64,000 nucleotides of DNA from Paraspadella gotoi (Eukaryota > Chaetognatha): the NCBI GenBank assembly GCA_051294375.1, contig CM119263.1:1-64000 (forward strand), read 5' to 3'. The notes beneath the pieces were generated by a model that saw nothing but the letters and a program-made list of their open reading frames with translations, ran no database searches and was not told where the DNA came from. This document shows, in pieces, positions 1 to 10,900 of this stretch. Every line of letters begins with the position of its first letter. Position 1 is the stretch's first letter. A program made the translations under genes and the position numbers.

Positions 1-254
1 AGCGAATCTCAATCACACACTTCCCTACCAGCACACAAAATTTCATTCCAATCCATCCATGCAATCACGAGTAATTGGTGTTTTTTGCTAAGGACGGACG
101 GACGAGACGGACGGACATCAATATTTTTGCATAATTTATCATAATTCGATGTTCTGACATGATATAAGTTACGTGCCCGACAATATTGAGGGGCGGACCG
201 ACGGACCGACAAAGTGAGTTATAGAGTCGGGATCTGGCTGATAAGCAGATCCGA

Positions 255-835
255 CTAAAATCGTTGCAAGGTTTTTTTTTCATAAAGAACGTTTAAATAC
301 GAACAGAATAAACACCTTTCCGCTAACCGTTTAATAACATAAAAATATTGTTTTTCTTTAATTTCGTTGCGATATCTGTTTTGAGCTAGAAAATAATTTT
401 TTTGTTTACGTACAATGAGTTTTATTAAAAAACAAATTTCGGACATGTTTCGGCGCAAAAAATGAATTGATAATAGATTTGTGAAACAAATATTTTAACA
501 GACTTTGAAGTTTGAAGATAGAGAGAGATTTGTTTCACAAATCCAATTCGCTTTTTGCGCTTATGAAGGCTTACATTGAAGCTGAAACCTGTCAGAAATT
601 TATGTTTCTTAATAAAACTCGTATATAAACAATTCATTTTCTACCTAAAAACATATGACCATTTGACCACTATTTGGAAACTTAGCGCGCGCTCTCTCTC
701 TCTTTCTGTCAAATTAATAATTCGAACTTATGAAGGCTCACAAATAGAGCCGAAACATGTATATACGTTTCTTATTGAAAATAAAAAAAATCGTTGTTGT
801 AAAACATTTCAAACGACTCTTCTAAATACCTAAAA
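255..835. repeat. Foldback-type repeats
   Basis: The block around 450-560 contains an imperfect inverted repeat: GCGCAAAAAATGAATTG and ATTTGTGAAACAAAT on the left, ATTTGTTTCACAAAT and CAATTCGCTTTTTGCGC on the right. Two related TATGAAGGCT-GAAAC units follow near 563-640 and 730-785. The motif GTTTCGACTTTG-AGTCTTCATCAG near 38.17 kb has the same flavour. No coding capacity is evident. Confidence 0.45.
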
Positions 836-1287
836 CATAAAAATAGCGATTAAAATAAATTTAAAACAATTATTATTTATTATAAAATTTTTAAATTTGT
901 ATTATGCGCAAAAAAATGCGTATTACTGCGCAAACTGAGACTCGACGCAAGAGGGAAAATAAAATTAAATGGATTAACAAAGCACCGACCGGTGGTACCT
1001 AAGGTTGGTTGCGGTCGTCGTGGGCAGATCTGGCATATTCTGCTCAAACTTGGTTTTTTTTCCCCCCTTTTTTTTAGATGTTACAAAGATATATCTATTC
1101 TCATAACCAGTAATATTGAGCATATAAAAATTAAGTCATAGTCTACAATTTTACCTTTATTAAAAAACGATACAAGATCAGAGGTTTTGCGAAAATTTAA
1201 CAACTTGAAGTTTACGTTAAACGTACATAATTTTCCGCAAAACTAGTGGACGACATCTCGCATTAGTCATTAATGATAAAACCCCCA

Positions 1288-3447
1288 TCAATCTTGATCT
1301 GCTGCCGTTTGGTTTTTGTTGTCGGATTCAGTTCCCATGACAACGAACTTGAAATTTTTGTGAACGGTGGCGGCGACTTTGTGGCTTCCGAGTTGAGTCT
1401 CCTCTTCTTTCTTAGCGCTGTCTTCTCCTCCAACGACTAAGATGCTATTCTTAGCGAGAAACTTTTCCTCTTTAATCGTGTCTTTCTCGTCATTGTCGGA
1501 TATCTAAACGTTTTTATATTACTTGAATAATGAATATGTTGCTGGCGTTATATTCACACGCCTCACGTCCACCATCCGTCAGCCAAATCCATTGGCTCAG
1601 AGGGGGAACACACCATCCCAGGCGTAGTGTTCCATCCACAGTCCTAACAACTTCCCTCTGCGTTGGCAAAGCGAGACCGTCCTAGGGTAACCGCGCCAGT
1701 GACTGGAGGCGTCACTGAGGGTCGGAAGCCCCCAAAGCCAACAGTGAGATGCCCCATCCAATGGGCATCACAGGCAACCCGGCTGTTGCCAAACTATAAG
1801 CGGTGAGCCCTACTATCGACAGCACGCCAACTTCTCGAGGCCGTACGCTACGACAAAAACGGCCTATGCCCTGCGCGGACTGTCGGGTACGCTCACACAA
1901 GCAACGCCCTCTATGCCCCTGGGGTACGCCTACGACAAAACGCCTATGCCCCCACAACTCGCGCTCTCTCTCTCTTCTCCCACTATGGTAACATCTTGTC
2001 AGACACCTCTCAGCTTGAGGAACCTGAGTGATGTCTTAGCCCGGGCGATTCCTGTGGCGGTATATTCACACTGCCTCACGTCCACCATCCGTCAGCCAAA
2101 TCCATTGGCTCAGAGGGGGAACACACCATCCCAGGCGTAGTGTTCCATCCACAGTCCTAACAAACTTCCCTCTGCGTTGGCAAAGCGAGACCGTCCTAGG
2201 GTAACCGCGGCAGTGACTGGAGGCGTCACTGAGGGGGTCGGAAGCCCCCAAAGCCACAGTGAGATGCCCCATCCAATGGGCATCACAGGCAACCCGGCTG
2301 CTTGCCATTAATGTATTATGTTAAACAAATCGATAAATAAATTCTTGTGGCGATATATCAACAGTCTTACCTCTTCAGCCAATCCCAACGGGTCAGAGGA
2401 GGTATGCACCATCCCAACCGTGCGTTCCTTCCACAGTTAGAACACTTGTCCCTGCGCTGGCACGAGCGAGACCGACCTAAGGTAACCCGGCCAGTGGGAG
2501 GCGGTGCCACTGAGGGTCGGAAGCCCCTAACGCCAACAGCCGACATGCCCCACCCAGCTGTGAATCACAGCCAACCCGGCTCTTTCAATATTCTCATTTT
2601 AAAGAGACCGAGAAGAAAGGGGATAGCCCAACAAGGGGACCAGAAAGGTCTAAGATTTTTCCGTTAGTTGCACTGCTTTTCGGAACTACAGATGGTTTAA
2701 CTAACTGGTGGTTTAACCGGTCGATAATTCAGTTGCAAGGACCGTTTCTACTACGGTTTGAACCCGGGGCCCATTAGTACGGAGACACATACACACATAC
2801 ACTATTACCTACAGCCTTTCCCGACAATCATAGCCGACTCTTTTATATCCAATGAAAAGAGGAAAAACAGAATCGCCAGGATTTCCACAATTAGCCGTAG
2901 CCAGGAAAATTCACCTTTCTTACACCCTCGACACTTTGCTTCTGGGATTCTGCCAGATCGACGATCGTTTGTATGACATTGCTGTTGACTCGTTCGGCGC
3001 CGCCTATTTCCGTGGCGGAAGTCTTGGCGGGACTGACGACTTTCCCTTTGACGCTTCGACTGGGGATCGGCGGTTCTATGAGGCCGACGAGCGAATTGCC
3101 GGCACCGAAGAATTGCTCCTCAACGTCGTCGCCAAAGGGACCGAGAGGATCGTCCACGTCATTCTTGACGATCTTTTCTATGTCAGGCTCTAGGGTGACA
3201 GAGAGAGAGAGACCTTCTGGATAACATCCCACGGAATATTGCTCAGAAAAAAATATTATTATTGAAATAAGGTTACCCGAAAAATCAGCCGTCATTGCCC
3301 AACAGGATGATTTTCAGGAAACGTGGGGAACAAAATATATTAAATTTAAAATATCATTAAAGAGGAAAGATGAAACGAACCTGAAAGACTTTTAGAATAG
3401 ACAGCAGTCACGACGACGAAGAATAGTAATAATAATCCGCATGACAT
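1288..3447 (-). CDS. Small secreted protein, three exons, unrecognised
   Basis: Exons on the minus strand are 3381-3447, 2924-3189 and 1288-1503. The phases agree (1, then 0), giving 549 nt or 182 residues. Exon 1 encodes Met followed by a strong hydrophobic run (MSCGLLLLFFVVVTAVYS), a typical signal peptide, so the product is probably secreted or lumenal. The rest is polar and rich in Asp, Glu, Lys and Val, with no Cys outside the leader, no membrane segment and no domain I know. The acceptor at 3189 follows a CT-rich tract and ends CCCTAG. The donor at 2924 is GTAAGA. The exon 3 acceptor is CGTTTAG. A minus-strand AATAAA lies at 1156-1161, about 130 nt after the stop. Intron 2 (1504-2923) is filled by three SINE-C units. 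The splice model is inference; function unknown. Confidence 0.6.
1549..1797 (+). repeat. SINE-C unit 1
   Basis: About 250 bp, GC-rich, starting near TTCACACGCCTCACGTCC and ending near CGGCTGTTGCC. It is nearly identical to 2062-2303. It shares blocks with SINE-B: CGCCAGTGAC, a GTCACTG-GGTC-AAGCC block, GAGATGCC and a terminal GTTGCCA. The two are therefore subfamilies of one superfamily. It lies in intron 2 of the secreted-protein gene. Confidence 0.7.
1798..2058 (+). repeat. GC-rich linker between SINE-C units
   Basis: About 260 bp carrying CCTACTATCGA, a CCTATGCCC repeat and a CGCTCTCTCTC run. A related linker (CCTACTATCGA, CGCCTATGCCC, CTCGCTCGCTCTC) joins two SINE-B units at 30441-30627. 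The linker therefore seems to be part of a composite, dimeric element, not host sequence. Confidence 0.55.
2059..2310 (+). repeat. SINE-C unit 2
   Basis: Second near-identical copy of the unit at 1549-1797, in the same orientation. It differs by a few single-base indels. Confidence 0.7.
2346..2590 (+). repeat. SINE-C unit 3, diverged
   Basis: A more diverged third unit, directly after unit 2 and in the same orientation. It keeps CGAGACCG-CCTA-GGTAACC, CCAGTG, CACTGAGGGTCGGAAGCCCC and ATGCCCCA blocks, but is otherwise mutated. Confidence 0.6.
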
Positions 3448-4928
3448 ATTAGTAAAAAAATACTGTTACATTATTTATATAATTCGAAAGGCCTGGCTTA
3501 AAAAAAAGTGGCCGACCCAATGTACGGTTATTTTTTATTAGAAAACTTGGTAAAATCGAAAAATACATTGATTTTGTAAAGTGAAAACGATACAAAACCT
3601 TCTTGTAACTCAAACCTTAATTTCTTGCATGTGAATAAAACAATCTCAATCTAACTTTTTATAAACTACCTAATAGTTATAACTCTTTGGCTGACCTAGT
3701 AAAAAAATGAGAGGCAATGTAAGTGACACAATTTTGCGTCAAACTTTATATCCTAAATCATTTTACAAACAAAAATTGTTAGCAGGATATTTATACGCTA
3801 AATGCGTAACCAAATCGCAGTGTAAACATTTCAAATGACTAAAAGAAATTAAACTCATTACATAGATTTAAAATTTCTTAAAGAAAGCTTCTTCGGCCGT
3901 AGCTAAAAGGAAAAGTCAAAGATGTTATGGTTTTCTCCTCTATATGAACGAAGTGTACACAACTTTACATCGTTTAGAGTGAAATGTAAAGTCGAATATT
4001 AAATAACTAACAGGTTGGTTTTAAATCATGGAACAGTACAAAGGCATATAACGTTAAGCATGAATCATACTAGGAAACCAACTTAAATGTACGAACAATT
4101 TCAGACATTCAACTTCATTCAATCATGCTTTGCAATTCACAGCAGAGAACGAAATACATTAAGATAAAAAAATAAACTTATTCTTAATTTCAATTCACCA
4201 TTGTTTTTTCAAAAACCTTATAAATATAATTGGTTTTAAAATGTTAATATCGCGAGTAAACTACACGGCACAACCAAACGTCTTCCCCCATTACACTCCA
4301 AATTCTTAAAATTAACTCTACAATTTTTTTATTAATTAAATTAAAAGCATGGAACTAAAAAAATATAATGTTCATTAAAATATATGTGGGAAATAAATGG
4401 CGGTCGAGTTGTATTTTAAGCTTCTTTTAAAACCTCTAATAATGAGTATTGCGAAAACAGGGCAGTCATCTTCATTCCTGACTTTTTTAAAGCGAAAAAA
4501 CATTCACGTCCAATCGAAAAATCTTTTCATGAGCACTATTTTAAAATAAATCGGTAAACCGTGGCACAGGATCTAATTACATTTGAGATAAAATATCGGC
4601 AGGAAAAATAATATTGATTAACGATTTAAAACAGAGCAAGAGGTTTCTAGTAATAACGTAAAAAGAGAACAATCAACTTTATACTTATATATAATTAAAT
4701 AAATAAAAAAAAGACCCTCAAAAAGAGTTACTAAAAGTTTTTTTAATTTATTGCGCGATTAGCCCTCGATTTTTTTGCAACGCGTCCTCAATCTCTTAAT
4801 GAAAATCGAACGCTGTTGGAGTCGCAAAGCATCCCTAAAGGCTACTAGTCAATCAGACGCTCAAACACATCATACTAAAAACGAAAAAAAGGGGACACAA
4901 CCGCGCGCGCGCGAGAGAGAGAAGATCA
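3448..4928. other. AT-rich intergenic DNA and TLK 3' UTR
   Basis: No coding exon seen. It is AT-rich single-copy DNA with homopolymer runs. The end nearest TLK (about 4747-4928) is probably TLK 3' UTR, since a minus-strand AATAAA lies at 4747-4752, about 180 nt after the TLK stop. Confidence 0.4.
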
Positions 4929-7900
4929 TCAGTACATGCCATAGGGTCCGCCAGAACCGCTGCCGGCCGAGTTGATGCTGGTCGGGTGAGAGGGGGCAGC
5001 ACCGCCCTGGAGCGGGCCTAAGGGATTGTTGGCGGCGGAGGTGGCGATGGCGGCGGTGGAGGCGGAGAGGGGGCCGCCGCCCGCGGCGGATTGGCTTGCC
5101 TTCCGCAAATTTTCTTTGGGTTTTAAATATTCGTCGTCGCCGAGGGCAAGTGCGTCGACGCGCTCTTCCTTGCGGTACTTGAGGCATTTGCGAATAAAGT
5201 TTTTCGCTTCGGGCGAGACGACTGGTTTGGCGGGGAACGTGACCTCCGTGGCCTTGAGGATGGTGTTCTCCTCCAAGATGGTCGCCTGCGACAGGTTGTG
5301 GCCGAAGGGCTTTTTACCGAACAAGCACTGGTAAAAAATGACGCCGACGCTCCACACGTCGACTTTGGAAGAAATCTTTGGGGGATTTTTGCCGACGACG
5401 AAGCACTCAGGCGGGAGATACCAGTACGTGCCGGCGCCCTGCGACGTTAAGTCCATACCCAGTTCCGGCGTGTAGTTGTCGTCGTCCATGATTTTTGAAA
5501 GACCAAAGTCGGTTATCTTAATCTCGCCGGCGTTGGAGGCTTTGCCCAGCAGAATGTTACCCGGCTTCAAGTCGTAATGAATGACGGGCGGTTTGATTTC
5601 GTTGAGATACTTTAGGGCCGCCACCGTTTGCATTATGATCGAACGGGCTTCCTTCTCGGGAAGAGACTTGTGTTGCTTTAAATGAAAGTCCAAGTCGTTT
5701 CCATCACAGTATTGTAACACAGTACAGAAAGAGTTGTTATCTATCTCGAAGACGTCATACAGCTTCACGATTCTGGCGTGGTCGAGCTGCTTGTGGATGT
5801 TGTACTCTCGTACGGCGTGTTTGATGTAGTTGGCCTTTTTTTCGTCCTTCCAGTCCTTGTTGAGTTGGTGGATCTTGCAGGCCGTGTACCTTTGTTCTTT
5901 GAGGTCGTAAGCCTTGTGAACCTCGCTGAATCCCCCTTTGCCGAGAAGGGTAAGCAACAAGTAGCGATCGTTTAGCGTCGTGTGATCCTTGAAGCGCGAA
6001 TTGTCCTCGTTCTGGATGCGTTTCAACTCGCGAATGTGCAGGTTGCGCTCGCGTTCGAGCTGCTCCAGCTGCAACTGCAGATCAGTGTCCTCTTTTCGCA
6101 AACACATTTGCCGTAATTTTAGAATTTCGTCTTGCTCGTGGTATTCGAGTAGCGTCATCTGGTTGGCTTCAGGTCCGTCTGTAGGGGGTGGCCCCATGTT
6201 ACCCTGAAAAAAATTAGGTCGAATCTGTTACGATAATTGATGTTTGTAAATTTTCTTTTTTATTACTACTTTCATCACGATTCCTCGATTAATCCGGGGT
6301 ATCAAAAAAAAATATTTTATCACGTTTAAAATTTAAAATCTGACCTTGTTTTTGGGCACCCTGTGGTTAATGGGTTTGTCGGCGGGTTTCCTCTTGACGA
6401 GGATTTTTCTGCATTTTTCTATTTCATCTTTTTCACGAGCGATTCGTTCCTGCTGCTTCTGAATCTCTTGGAATGCGTATCCGTCCGTCCAATTCTCTAC
6501 GAAAGTCGCTCCTTGTCGTTGGGTCACAAACTGGGGAACAATAGAGAAAGATGGTTCGAGGAAAAAATAATGAGACAACAGACAACAGACCCTAATGACA
6601 ACTACCGTGGCTGCCAAAAATGTTGGCCAATCGTGGTATTTGATAAATCGGAAATGATTTACCTGTCCGAGTCTGAGCCGATTTTCCATCGTCTTGTGCC
6701 TCGTCTCTTTCTTCTCGAAATTAGACTTTTCTATGAGGAGATCCCGAATCATGGCGATGCACTTGAAGAGTCCTTCCTTCTGCTTATCGATGAGTCTCGT
6801 TTGCGCGGTGATTTGCCGATTGAGCTCCTCGTTCTGCCGCGAGAGTTCGTCGATACGCTGATCCTTTTGGTCGAGGTCGCCGGCGTTGGCGGCGCTTACC
6901 ACCAACTGCTCCATGTTCTCCCGACCGATCTCAGTCTGCGCAGTCTTGGAGGAGAGGACGGGAGCGAGCGTCCCGCCGGGAAGTCTGGGCAACATGGGGT
7001 CGACCAGATGGAACGGGGGACCCATGTGATGAGGGATGGTGTGAGGGTGGTAGTTGCCTTGGGTACGAGTTTGGAGGAAGAATGAGCGTGAGGGGGCGGA
7101 TAAAAAAAAGCTTTTAATAAAAATACGTAAGGCTGAACAGTGAACACGGTTATTTTAGAGCTAATATAACCTTTCGATGACTTTTGCCTTAATCAAAGTC
7201 AAAGGTACAAATATGAATTTTATAATTGCACCTTAAAATTAAAGCTCTATATCTGGCCAGAATGACTTCACCGAAAAACTGCATAATCTACGTCCACAGT
7301 AGAATGTTTTGACATCAAAACAGACTGTGGAAAATTGGGTTTTTCGTGAACTACATGGCCCCTTTTTCTTTACGTGCGTACAATGTAAAAGAGATGTAGA
7401 CCTAGCCTATTTTGGACTTATCTCTAGCTCCAATAAAAATTTAGAGACAGCTCCAAATAATAGTTACTGTTGCTTCTAATGTTACATTTAAATGAATCCT
7501 AATTTTTTTAATGTTTATTAACTTACTCGGCTTTACTCGCTAATAAGTAAAAATAATTTATGAACACGTAACACTTTTTAGAAAATATTTCGTATTTAAA
7601 ACAAGCGAGTTTATAATAGGACAGCAGAAAATGGGTTTTTAGGTCAGAAATCTTTAGCTATAACAATTGTCCGAGCTAAGTGTCTTTCGTTATAAGCTTC
7701 ATGGTGTTCAAACATTTGTTTGAGTACAACAAAGTTTATTAATTATTTACTTTTTTATTGATATGATATTGGATCAAGTATTACCTAAAAAAGTTATCTT
7801 TTTGACTGAATCTAGTTTTAAAAAATATGTTAATAGTTACTTTAACATTTTTATAATTATTATTATTATTATGAATTTGGTACAACCAATATAAAAATTA

Positions 7901-10900
7901 TCCATTCATTTAATAAATAAGCTATCTTGCCCCTGACTTTAGACAGGCTTTGGTGGTTTAAGGCCTACATCACTCTTACAAGATAATAACATAGCAGGTT
8001 TCTGCAAGCTTTCAATCAAGACTCTCTCAGTCTCGTTTATTCACTCCCAGAGTACCTGGCTTCCCTATCAATGAAGTGGTATAATATTTCAAAGAAGGTC
8101 TAAATTGTATGAAAAGACCACCCCCTTAAGTATTAGATCGGGGAATAATATATTGCACTCAGTATTGTACCCAGCATTATTATAAAATTTTGTTATTTCC
8201 AAAATTATTTTTAGAGCAGAAGTGAAACTTTTTTCAGCCCACTCCAGCTCCAGCCGAGATGAAAACTCAGCTCCAGTTAGAAAATATATTCAGCTCCAGC
8301 TCTAGCTCTACATCATTTCAATGTACATATAAATGAATGACCATAGAACTTCAAGGCATTTCATAATACCAACAGAGATACGAAAATAAATGGCTCGGAC
8401 CGTATGTCATCGAAGTACAACTTTCTCAATAAATAAATCTGGCCCCAAAGCTAGAGCCAAACTTTGTCAATGGGGTGGGTAAGAAATTTGATTTGGGAAC
8501 CTTCCCAAATAAAACTTCATACAATTCTGAGAAAACTTTCAATGGACCAAAATTTTCTACAATGGCTAGAAGCACTAGTAATTAGTTTTTTAATATTTCT
8601 TTATAGGACACGATGCAAGTTAACGTGGCGAAACCTACCCATGCAAATTTTTAGCATATTTTTTTATCTGTGAGCCAAACTTAAAGCTTTATATTAATAA
8701 TACTGCACGCGTTTGGTTTTACCAAACCTTTACTTTTACCATAACCCTCACTTATCAACAAAAAAGGAAAATTAATAAAAAGGCAGTTAGAAGCAGACTC
8801 GTGGTGGCAAAAATTTATTTTATAATTTTGAATTTAGAAAATATAAATTTTAGATCAATCAATTTGGAAACTAAATGACGAATTTTTTCCCCCACTTTTT
8901 CAAGATTTGACTTTCTTTTTTTACTGTATTCCTCCTGGGTTGAGGCAAAGAATAAGGAAGACATTTTGAGTTAATTCATGTTATTGTAATCATATATGTA
9001 TATTTTGAAACAGTTCGGACTACAACTTCTATACCATTATGGTGGACTAAAATCCACCAACCGTTCATCAGCGGCCATTGGTGCCGGAGGCAAGTCATTC
9101 GCCTCCCAACCCAAAGGTCCGGGGTTCTAGCCCGGTGGTCGTCTGGCAGTTAAGAGGGACGGGGCGCTTAACCCGCCTGTAACATGGTGTTACAGCCTGA
9201 TCCGAAGCTCAGGGACTGCTTATATTGAACGGTTCTGTCATTAACACTTATCAATAATTACTGTCTCTTCACCATTTTTATTTCTTAAAAAATTAGGAAA
9301 AAAACATTTTAGAAAAACAAATTTTGAGCATTGAGAATTTTAGATCTGAAAATAGAGAACAAATTTTGAATTTTTTAAAAAATCAGCTTTTAACTATTTT
9401 ATTTTGCTATAATCTAAATTTTTTTTTTTGATATCTTTTATTTTAGAGTAGAAATAAAATTCTCAATGAGCATAGGTCAGTTCATTTTTTTTTTAATTTT
9501 AAAAAAAGATTTAATATTTTTTTTATTTAAATTAATATTTATACTTTTATGAATAAAACAAAGCTCATATGAATGTATAAAGATATAGGAGATGAATTGG
9601 AATGGTAAAAGTATAAAAAGTAAGAAGCTTGGAAAAAGCGTAAGTTAAGAATGAAAGATCAAAAAGGAAAACTAGAAATAGATTGATAGAGAGAAAGAAA
9701 AAAAATAAAGAGGGATATTGAATAAGAAAAAGAAAGAGTCATTGTTGTTATTATGTTTATACTTATTATTGTTGTTATTATTATTATATATTTTTATTTT
9801 TTAAAATGAAAAAATAATTAGTTAAAATTTTTTTTTATTTAAATTAATTTTTACCAGAATGATTTTGTCCAAACTTAAGATTAAGCTCAATCAACCTCTT
9901 TTCTGGCCACACACTAAATTTCAGATCAATCCATCAATTTACTAAAGTGTAATGATAGGTTAAAGTTACTGATGGATGGACAAATAAATAAATGTATAGA
10001 AAAAAGGAAGGATTCAATTTTTTTGGATAATTTTTTATAAATCAGTATTCTGAAGAGACAGTAATTATTGTAATGTTAGTGACAGAACCGTTCAATATAA
10101 GCAGTCCCTGAGCTTCGGATCAGGCTGTAACACCGTGTTACAGGCAGGTTAAGCGCCCCGTCCCTCTTAACTGCCAGACGACCACCAGGCTAGAACCCCG
10201 GACCTTTGGGTTGGGAGGCGAATGACTTGCCTCCGGCACCAATGGCCGCTGATGAACGGTTGGTGGATTTTAGTCCACCATAATTCTAAGATAAACCAAG
10301 TAATTTACTAACAAAATATAAGGGGTGGACAGATAAATGGATAAAATGGTTTATAGACTATTATAAAAAAAAAAATATATTAATTTTTTTTATTATCCTA
10401 TATTTTGTTATATCCTAACTACCAAATATTTTTTTGCATTGATTTTTTTTCATATATGAAGAAAACCATGATGTTTCATATAACCTATTCAGAGATAACA
10501 ATTTCAATCACCGATTTTTTTTTTTATGGCTGCATACACTACGCCACGCAAACTTGCATCGTGTCATAGATAGTAAATGTCAAAACTTTTTTTTAAAATT
10601 TTGCATTTTTAAAAGCAGATTCATATATTGTCTACACAAAGTATAATTCTTTGTTTAATATTTTAATGATAAGTAGGTCAAATTTAAGAAAAACCAGAAA
10701 AAATCATCCGATGATTTTAGCAGTTTTTGCTAATTTTCAGTAATAAAACATCAAAAGTTTAAAAAGTTGTAATTGTTTGCTTAACTTTTTGAGTTCTACC
10801 AGAATCAATTTAAAAAACTTAAAATATCCAAAAAAATTTTTTTACATTATATAATGATTTTAATTGGCGAATTACTCATGGTTCGGTACATTTTTAAAAA

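Larger units (their letters stand above)
9000..10440 (+). repeat. Repeat Y, copy A, carrying two SINE-A insertions
   Basis: Reverse-complement counterpart of 39305-40165. Shared blocks include AACAGTTCGGACTACAACTTCT, GATATCTTTTATTTTAGAGTA, CAATGAGCATAGGTCAGTTC, GAGCTTAATC-type sequence near 9880, and TTTGTTATATCCTAACTACCAAATA at the right end. Copy A contains SINE-A at 9038-9270 and 10052-10282. Copy B lacks both. Confidence 0.7.
8607..10565. mobile_element. TIR DNA transposon, 1.96 kb, non-autonomous, with 4-bp ATAG target duplication
   Basis: The left end reads GACACGATGCAAGTTAACGT. The right end, on the opposite strand, reads GACACGATGCAAGTTTGCGT: a 24-bp terminal inverted repeat with two mismatches. 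ATAG flanks both ends (8603-8606 and 10566-10569). The 32-kb copy of the host repeat reads TTTATAGATAGGAAATG with no insertion, so the empty site confirms both boundaries and the duplication. No transposase ORF is visible. The interior contains repeat Y, which itself carries two SINE-A copies. I cannot assign a superfamily from TIR and TSD alone. Confidence 0.75.

Noticed and set aside
6531-6662. Reading the TLK 6333-7025 frame as one exon
   Set aside because: The open stretch between QLGQ-like and FVTQRQ sequence is an intron with CAG|GTAAAT and CCCCAG boundaries. Removing it restores the TLK coiled-coil.
6363-7085. Plus-strand 240-codon frame
   Set aside because: Antisense of two TLK exons. 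TLK splice sites and protein match settle the strand.
9070-9150. A tRNA gene inside SINE-A
   Set aside because: The B-box and anticodon-like loop are present, but the stems are broken and the sequence recurs as an interspersed repeat.
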